In this document: piece by piece, positions 58,610 through 64,000 of the stretch | How positions within the stretch are numbered: position 1 is the first letter of the stretch | How the letters are laid out: the number at the start of each line of letters is the position of its first letter | NCBI RefSeq assembly: GCF_008831285.2 | Contig: NC_045151.1 | Location: 679,544-743,543, forward strand | Source of the DNA: Nymphaea colorata | Lineage: Eukaryota > Streptophyta > Magnoliopsida > Nymphaeales > Nymphaeaceae | Reading direction: 5' to 3' | DNA: 64,000 nt | Program-made: the position numbers and the translations under genes | The notes under the pieces: model-generated | What the model was told of the DNA's origin: nothing | The model's input: only the letters and a program-made list of their open reading frames with translations | The model's database searches: none

Positions 58610-59570
58610 CTGCAATTTTTGAATTAAAAAAAACCAATGAAAACCAGTAATGCGAAAAAAATATGAGGATGCCTAGAAGTGAGAAAAGTAAAGAGGTACA
58701 AAAATATTTAAAGGAAATTGAGAATGGCAAAGAGAGGAATAAAAACCAACCAATGACAAAAAATTGAATTGGCTTAGAACCACTCCGCTCCTCAAAAATG
58801 TAGTAACAATATTTTCTACATTTGCAGCTTCAGTCCTCTTCAAATGGGATGACCATTTGCACTGCTTTCTTCTGTGCCATGTAACAAAAGCACAATCTGC
58901 CAATGAAGCGCAGTCATCAAGACAAAAAAAAACACTAAATTGCTTCGCATTGATACCTGAACACAGGGAAACATTGGATGGTTTGGAACAGAGTACTGAA
59001 AAGTTGAAGGAGACAAGGCATCTACATGCTTCTCATTAATAGTCAACCAGTTTTTTAGGGTATCTTCATATATAAGTGTTTGATTAGAGGAATTATGATA
59101 TTGATGGGTGTATATGATATTGAAACTACAAAGAGTTTCAACATAAAACGCCAAGCAGATATAAGTGTTAGACATAAGACATCATTTCACTTGCCACCTC
59201 TTCACCAAATAATAACAAATGTAAATTGACATGGAAAAATAGCATGCATGAGGTATAGCATCTGACGCGATCAACATGAATGAGGTTGTACATGTCATTC
59301 ACATATTTTTTTTCTCTTTTTCTCAAATGGCCGAAAGTGGTTTAGATTGTACATTGTATAAGAACACGGATACATTAATTGGAATTAGATGACCACAAAA
59401 CCTCCCAACAAATAGTAGCAAAACAAAACATTAGAGCCTCAGAAATTTAACTTTTTTGCTTGATTCACATAAAAATAACGAGAACCAGAAAGATCTTTCA
59501 ATTTCTCAACCGAACCAACATCAAACAAGTTCAGAATCGAATGTCAGTGCCCCCAATCTTCCTTCTTGAG
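58610..59570. other. Intergenic or gene-fragment region, unresolved
   Basis: Minus-strand frames around 58960-59040 (ending VPNHPMFPCVQ before a GTATCA donor-like site) look exon-like but could not be assigned. A poly-GA region lies near 58436-58456 upstream. No complete gene. Confidence 0.35.
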
Positions 59571-59838
59571 TAGTGAATGCTCTGATACCATGAAAGGAGA
59601 AGCACCATCGAGTCATGAGTCCAATTAAAAGTATTGATGAATCTGAAGGATCCCATTCTTTGCCAATGCCAACTGGGATGTCATAAGAAGCTTGTGGTTA
59701 GAATGAATTACAAAAGAAGGAGGTGATCCTACACATGGTCATGGTTAGAATGAATTACAAAAGAAGGAAATGATCCTACACATGGTCACAATTGTGACCG
59801 ATGTTTTCCATATTTCCTATGCAATTGAGACTAAGTGC
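59571..59838 (-). mobile_element. Copia-type LTR remnant, minus strand, with primer-binding site
   Basis: GCTCTGATACCA at 59579-59590 is the complement of TGGTATCAGAGC, the initiator-Met-tRNA primer-binding site of many plant copia elements, placed just inside an LTR end (CA on the minus strand). The internal region would lie to the left. A 48-bp tandem duplication (GGTTAGAATGAATTACAAAA) is at about 59696-59790. Confidence 0.55.
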
Positions 59839-60810
59839 GTGTTGAAGTAGGCCGGGGATACTAACGTTCGAAGCCCCTACTCTTTTCCTCTTGCTCCTGG
59901 GGTTCAGAGCGACCTAGGTGGGACGCGAGACACCCACATTTGCATGAGTCGAATCACAATAGGCCTTTCACCACTCCGCCAATCCGATCAGCTACATTAC
60001 ACCCCTCCAGGCAAGTGAGGATGGATGTATTTATTCAATCATGGCGGCAGGGTACACGTTCCATTCAGTTAACAAAGATAATGACTCATGAAAGATATTT
60101 CTCGATAGCAATTCTGTTTCTGATTCATGCAACAAATTCTGATTTTTCTCTCGTCTGCCCAAAATAATCATCAGTGCAACAATCACGCCTCTCTGTGTTC
60201 TTTGCCCTGCATTTGTGCTCTCCCTTGCTGCGTTCTATTTTCTTTTTCATGGTATCGGAGAGCAATTGGTGTCTTGAGCCTGTTCGTCGATTATGGCATA
60301 CTCCATCGCTTTCAGCAAGAAAAACACCTCCTATCGGTGCGTGCAGGTTCAAAGGACGTCGAGTGAAATCAGCCATGGTTTCATCAATTTGTATTTCCTT
60401 CATCACAGCAACAACCTAGGTATTGTACTTGTCATTAATCCTTTAACAGAAGACAACTATGTTACCTAGAGTCGATCCATGACAATGGCGTCAGAGGCCC
60501 ACAATAAATTTGTTTCTGTAGATAGTTCTTTGCTCCGCTCGAACCAAACAAGGCTGAATACATTCTTTGGCCGAGATGCAACATTGTAGTTCTGTCTTGG
60601 ATTATAAATTCATTGTCCAAAGAGATAGCCAGTAGTGTCATCTATGCTGCAATATCTGTTAAGGCTTCTCTTGTAGGAGAAGCTGTTCTTTCATCCACGG
60701 TAACCTTGCAACATGTCTGCTATGTTCCTAATTTCAGAAACAATCTCATCTCCATTAATCAATTGATAAAACAAAACTAAATTATTCTGTTTTTTGTTGC
60801 CAGCCCAGAA
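59839..60810 (+). mobile_element. Copia-type LTR retrotransposon remnant, plus strand
   Basis: A probable LTR from TGTTGAAGTAGG (59839) to TTTTTCA (60248) is followed by TGGTATCGGAGAGC, a slightly mutated primer-binding site. Near 60700-60780 a frame reads LQHVCYVPNFRNNLISINQL, the conserved protease-downstream segment of copia polyproteins. Gag and most of pol are deleted or unreadable. Confidence 0.6.
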
Positions 60811-61249
60811 CTCCAAGTAATTTGTCCCATTTAATGGTGCGATAGCAACTTTACTTATATAATCACCTTCTGGGATGTCGTTCCTTGTGCCTCATGTGAC
60901 GTTCTACAAAATTGTTATCTCCCCAATTTTTCTCTCTCCTTAACCCTTGTAATTTATATAAAATAAGTAAATGTTTTTTAAAATTTATTGTTAATTTTTT
61001 TTTTATGTGAAGCTAGGGCCCATGCGAGCTGATTACCGTGGAAGCTAGATTTCATTCTCGAAGAACGGAGGAGGTCTTGATCCATCAAACTGCTTATGAG
61101 AAAATGAAAGCCCTCTTAACGTTTGCGCCGGAGGTTTATATGGCGGTGGAGTTTGACAGGGCATGGACTATCGATAGATTTGATGGTGCAAGTTAGCAGT
61201 CCCCCAATCCCCCGATGTTCAGATATTATAGAGTTACTTTCAGGGAATC
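60811..61249. other. Intergenic, no gene seen
   Basis: Short frames only; no motif recognised. Confidence 0.5.
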
Positions 61250-61405
61250 ATATGTATAAAAATGATGTTCACCTAAGTTCAAAAGCTTTTAATCGTTCTG
61301 GAAACTACGGGTTTTCATCATTTATATAAAAAAAGTTTATCAACTCATTTTCTATCAATGACATTAAAGAAATATGAAAAACACCAAAAATAAATAATCG
61401 GAAGT
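61250..61405. repeat. Isolated inverted-arm (A') fragment of the DUF761-associated repeat
   Basis: CACCTAAGTTCAAAAGCTTTT .. CTCATTTTCTAT .. ATGAAAAACACC matches the outer part of A' arms at 48.6 and 62.95 kb. Confidence 0.6.
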
Positions 61406-62084
61406 TACTTTATTAAAATGAGTGTATTAAACAATTATAGAAACTAAAGTGAAAAACAAGCCCTCGTTTATAATCCAGATAAAAAGAATTTGGTTTTTCT
61501 TTTCTAAAAGTTCAATTACATTGTTGTTCAATTCCCATAGGTATTACTCAGTGCTTCGGGTCTCAGTTGGGTGGTGAATGGTTAACCGTTTGCTCACCCA
61601 CCCAAACAAGACCAAGTTTCTATATAATTGGATAATTAAAGCATAATTGGTTCTAGAGTATGCCATTTGAAGGGTCTTCATGTCAATGAGGGAATAGTTT
61701 CATTTCTTCTTGACACACTTTAATGTGTTTTATAAACAAGAAAATTCTAGTTATTATCATACAAATAATGACTTTATTTTCACAATTGAAAAGCATAGGT
61801 TTTAATGTGACGATTGTTGGTTAGGCCAGTGACTGGTACCGAGTAGTCCTTGGTTCTATTTCTGTGGGCATCAACCTTCTGTACTGGTCAAAGCTGTCAT
61901 AAGTCTAGAATACAGTACAAGGGTAATATCCTAATAACATCTTGGTACAAATGAAAGATCTTAGCAAACAACCTAACACTACATTGTAATCTGTGATTCG
62001 TACGTGTGTATTTTGTTTTCCTCTCAAGACTAATACATTTTAATACATTCATTTTCTATACTCACCTGCATAGACTTTTAGCTT
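61406..62084. other. Intergenic, no gene seen
   Basis: AT-rich sequence between the isolated arm fragment and the first complete fold-back unit; no protein motif. Confidence 0.5.
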
Positions 62085-63062
62085 TGAGTTCTTTATTCTA
62101 GGTGCTTTTCATGTTACTTTAAGATCACCCATAGAAAACGAGTTGGTAAACTTTTTTATGAAAATGAAGCAAAACACATGGTTTCAAGAAGGCCAAAGTG
62201 TTGGGTTTTACTTCTTCACCAATGTGAGCGCTTTGATTTCCTCTTGCCTCTCTTGCAAACATGTGCTGCCCACCTGTACTCAGAAACTAGCAAAACTGAC
62301 GAAGAGGTCAGGGGGAGCACAATCAACAATGTCATGCATGCAGTGAAATGCCTTCACAAAGCCATGAAGAATAGATTACTCCACGATTACCAGCTGCTCC
62401 CTCCTTGCTCTGTATCAACCCACGAGTTGAGCTCTTGTGCAATTGCACTAACACCTATTATTGGTTTGAACATGTGATCTTTTTTCATTATTCTAGTACG
62501 TCTTTAGCATACTCAAAGTACATAATTAATGGCATATTTATCATCATTCAATTAGTTTTACGATGTTCTCAATTATACATAAAGTGCAAAGAAAAAGTTG
62601 GATCTCTTTGGCCCATATCAACAACTTTATAACCATGAGGTAGTGAGAGCACGACTCGTGGGTTGATATAGGAGAACTGGTAACCATGGAGTACTTTGTT
62701 CTTCATGACTTTCGAAAGCCACTGCACTTTCATAGACAGATGACATTGTCAAGACACTTTCTGTCATTCTCAGCACGTTATTTTGTAGGAGAGATCAGAG
62801 GAAACCATAGGCCACACATTGGTGGAGAAGTAAAAATCGACAGTTTGGTCAGCCTGGCCACCAGAAAAATTGAAAAAGAAGTGACTTATAACTTATTCAT
62901 TACCATATATATATATTAGGTTATGTCTACCTAAGTTCATAAGCTTTTGATAATTTTGGAAACCACATGTTTTTCCTCATTTATAAAAAGAAGTTTACCA
63001 ACTCATTTTCTATAAATGATCTTAAAAGAACATCAAAAGCTCCAAAAGCGAAGAATCGAAAG
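62085..63062. repeat. DUF761-associated fold-back unit 1 (A-B-A')
   Basis: Arm A (62085-62445) runs in the gene orientation from the leader into the coding part (ATGAAGAATAGATTACTCCA .. CTTGTGCAATTGCACTAA). The loop B is 62446-62670. A' (62671-63062) is the reverse complement of A (complement of CATGAAGAACAAAGTACTCC onward). Total about 980 bp; the reading frame in A is interrupted. Confidence 0.78.
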
Positions 63063-64000
63063 TTCGAAGAACATGCATAGTCATCGGTTACCTTTAAACC
63101 TGCGCAGTCTTCTAGCTTTTACTTCTTTATTTTCAGTGTTTTTCGTGTCCCTTTAGGATCATTTATAGAAAACGAATTGGTAAACTTATTCGTAAAAAAT
63201 AAAGGAAAGTGCATGGTTCCAAAAGGATCAAAAGCACTTGAATTTAAGTGGACATCAAATTCCGTCCATTTATATGATGATCATAAAGAAGATATGAGTC
63301 ATTTCATTTTCTATTTTTCTGGTATTAGGTAGGCAGAAATATTAGACGTGTGTGTTTTGGTTTCCTCTCGCAACTCCTGCAAGTACGTGCCGCCATCCCT
63401 CGTGCAAGAAACAGCAATAAAGATGAAGATTGGAGAGGTCGGGAAAACACCTTAACAACGCCATGCGCATTGTGAAACACCTTTGAAAAGTCATGAAGAA
63501 CAAACTATTCCATCGTAACCAGCTCTCCTCCTTGCCCTGCAACGACCCACAGATCGAGCTCTTGTGCAACTGCACTGATACCTATTATTAGTTTGAAACA
63601 AGTGAATTCTTTACATTTTTCTAAATCTTTAGCAAACCCTAAATACTTGTTTAGCAGCATATTTATCATCATTCAGTTAGTCTAACCATGTTCTCAAGCT
63701 TACAAAGTGGCAAAGATAAATGCGGATCTCTTTGGGTCCGTCTCAACAACTTTATGACTATGAGGTAGTGAAATCACGACTGGAGGGTTGATATGGGAGA
63801 ACTGGCAACTACGGAGTAGTTTGCTCTTCATGGCTTTGCATGACATTGTCACGGCGTCTCCCCAGCCTCTTCATCTTTCTTACAGTTTTATGCATGTGGG
63901 GTGGCAACATGTATTAATTTGTAAGAAGCATGAGAGGAAACCATAGCGCACACATTGGTGCAACTGACAGTTCAGACAATCTACCAGCAAAAAAAAATAA
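63063..64000. repeat. DUF761-associated fold-back unit 2 (A-B-A', cut by window end)
   Basis: Arm A at 63109-63580, loop B 63581-63800, A' from 63801 to the window end. It follows unit 1 directly, making a tandem array of fold-back units with a period near 1 kb. The A arm again covers leader and N-terminal coding sequence (GCCATGCGCATTGTGAAACA, TCATGAAGAACAAACTATTC), with in-frame breaks. Confidence 0.78.

Noticed and set aside
45000-64000. CRISPR array or bacterial defence-like system suggested by regularly spaced repeats
   Set aside because: The repeats are long, diverged and inverted, and the genome is a plant; nothing fits a CRISPR array.

Overview
This window is nuclear DNA of a flowering plant. 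The evidence is three intron-containing plant genes, long AT-rich introns, CT-rich 5' leaders, many AT/GA/GT microsatellites, dense families of small inverted-repeat transposons (MITEs), a plant L1-type LINE with an RNase H domain, and copia-type LTR retrotransposon remnants. I cannot name the species from sequence alone. Only about 5 kb is coding.

Layout. 1-9.4 kb: no gene; a 194-bp (AT)n tract, a TA-flanked MITE, and two copies of an AATCCGAATC-rich dispersed repeat. 9.4-13.1 kb: a six-exon plus-strand gene for a 348-residue conserved plant protein of unknown function, with two G-boxes and a 20-bp perfect palindrome upstream. 13.1-25.4 kb: intergenic, crowded with small transposons, several with matching 8-bp target duplications and TIRs of the CAGGGGCGGA type (hAT-like). 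25.4-34.1 kb: a seven-exon plus-strand gene for a predicted inactive leucine-rich-repeat receptor-like kinase of the At3g03770 type. 34.1-40.5 kb: more repeats. 40.6-44.8 kb: a minus-strand gene for mitochondrial ribosomal protein L14 (HUELLENLOS type), with a separate 5'-UTR exon. 44.8-47.5 kb: repeats and an unresolved minus-strand set of reading frames that may be a broken gene. 48-52.3 kb: a complex of direct and inverted copies of one sequence, containing a small intact ORF that looks like a DUF761 protein. 53.6-54.9 kb: degenerate tandem repeats. 54.9-58.2 kb: a LINE killed by stop codons. 58.5-61 kb: a possible SWC4/DMAP1 exon fragment and two copia remnants facing away from each other. 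61.2-64 kb: tandem fold-back copies of the same sequence that surrounds the DUF761 ORF.

The three clear genes look like unrelated single-copy housekeeping or signalling genes; nothing suggests an operon or gene cluster. The most interesting structure is the amplification of the 5' half of the DUF761-like gene into fold-back units (arm, about 230-bp loop, inverted arm). That is the architecture expected for a hairpin small-RNA source derived from a protein-coding gene. This interpretation is inference; the inverted repeats themselves are visible directly.
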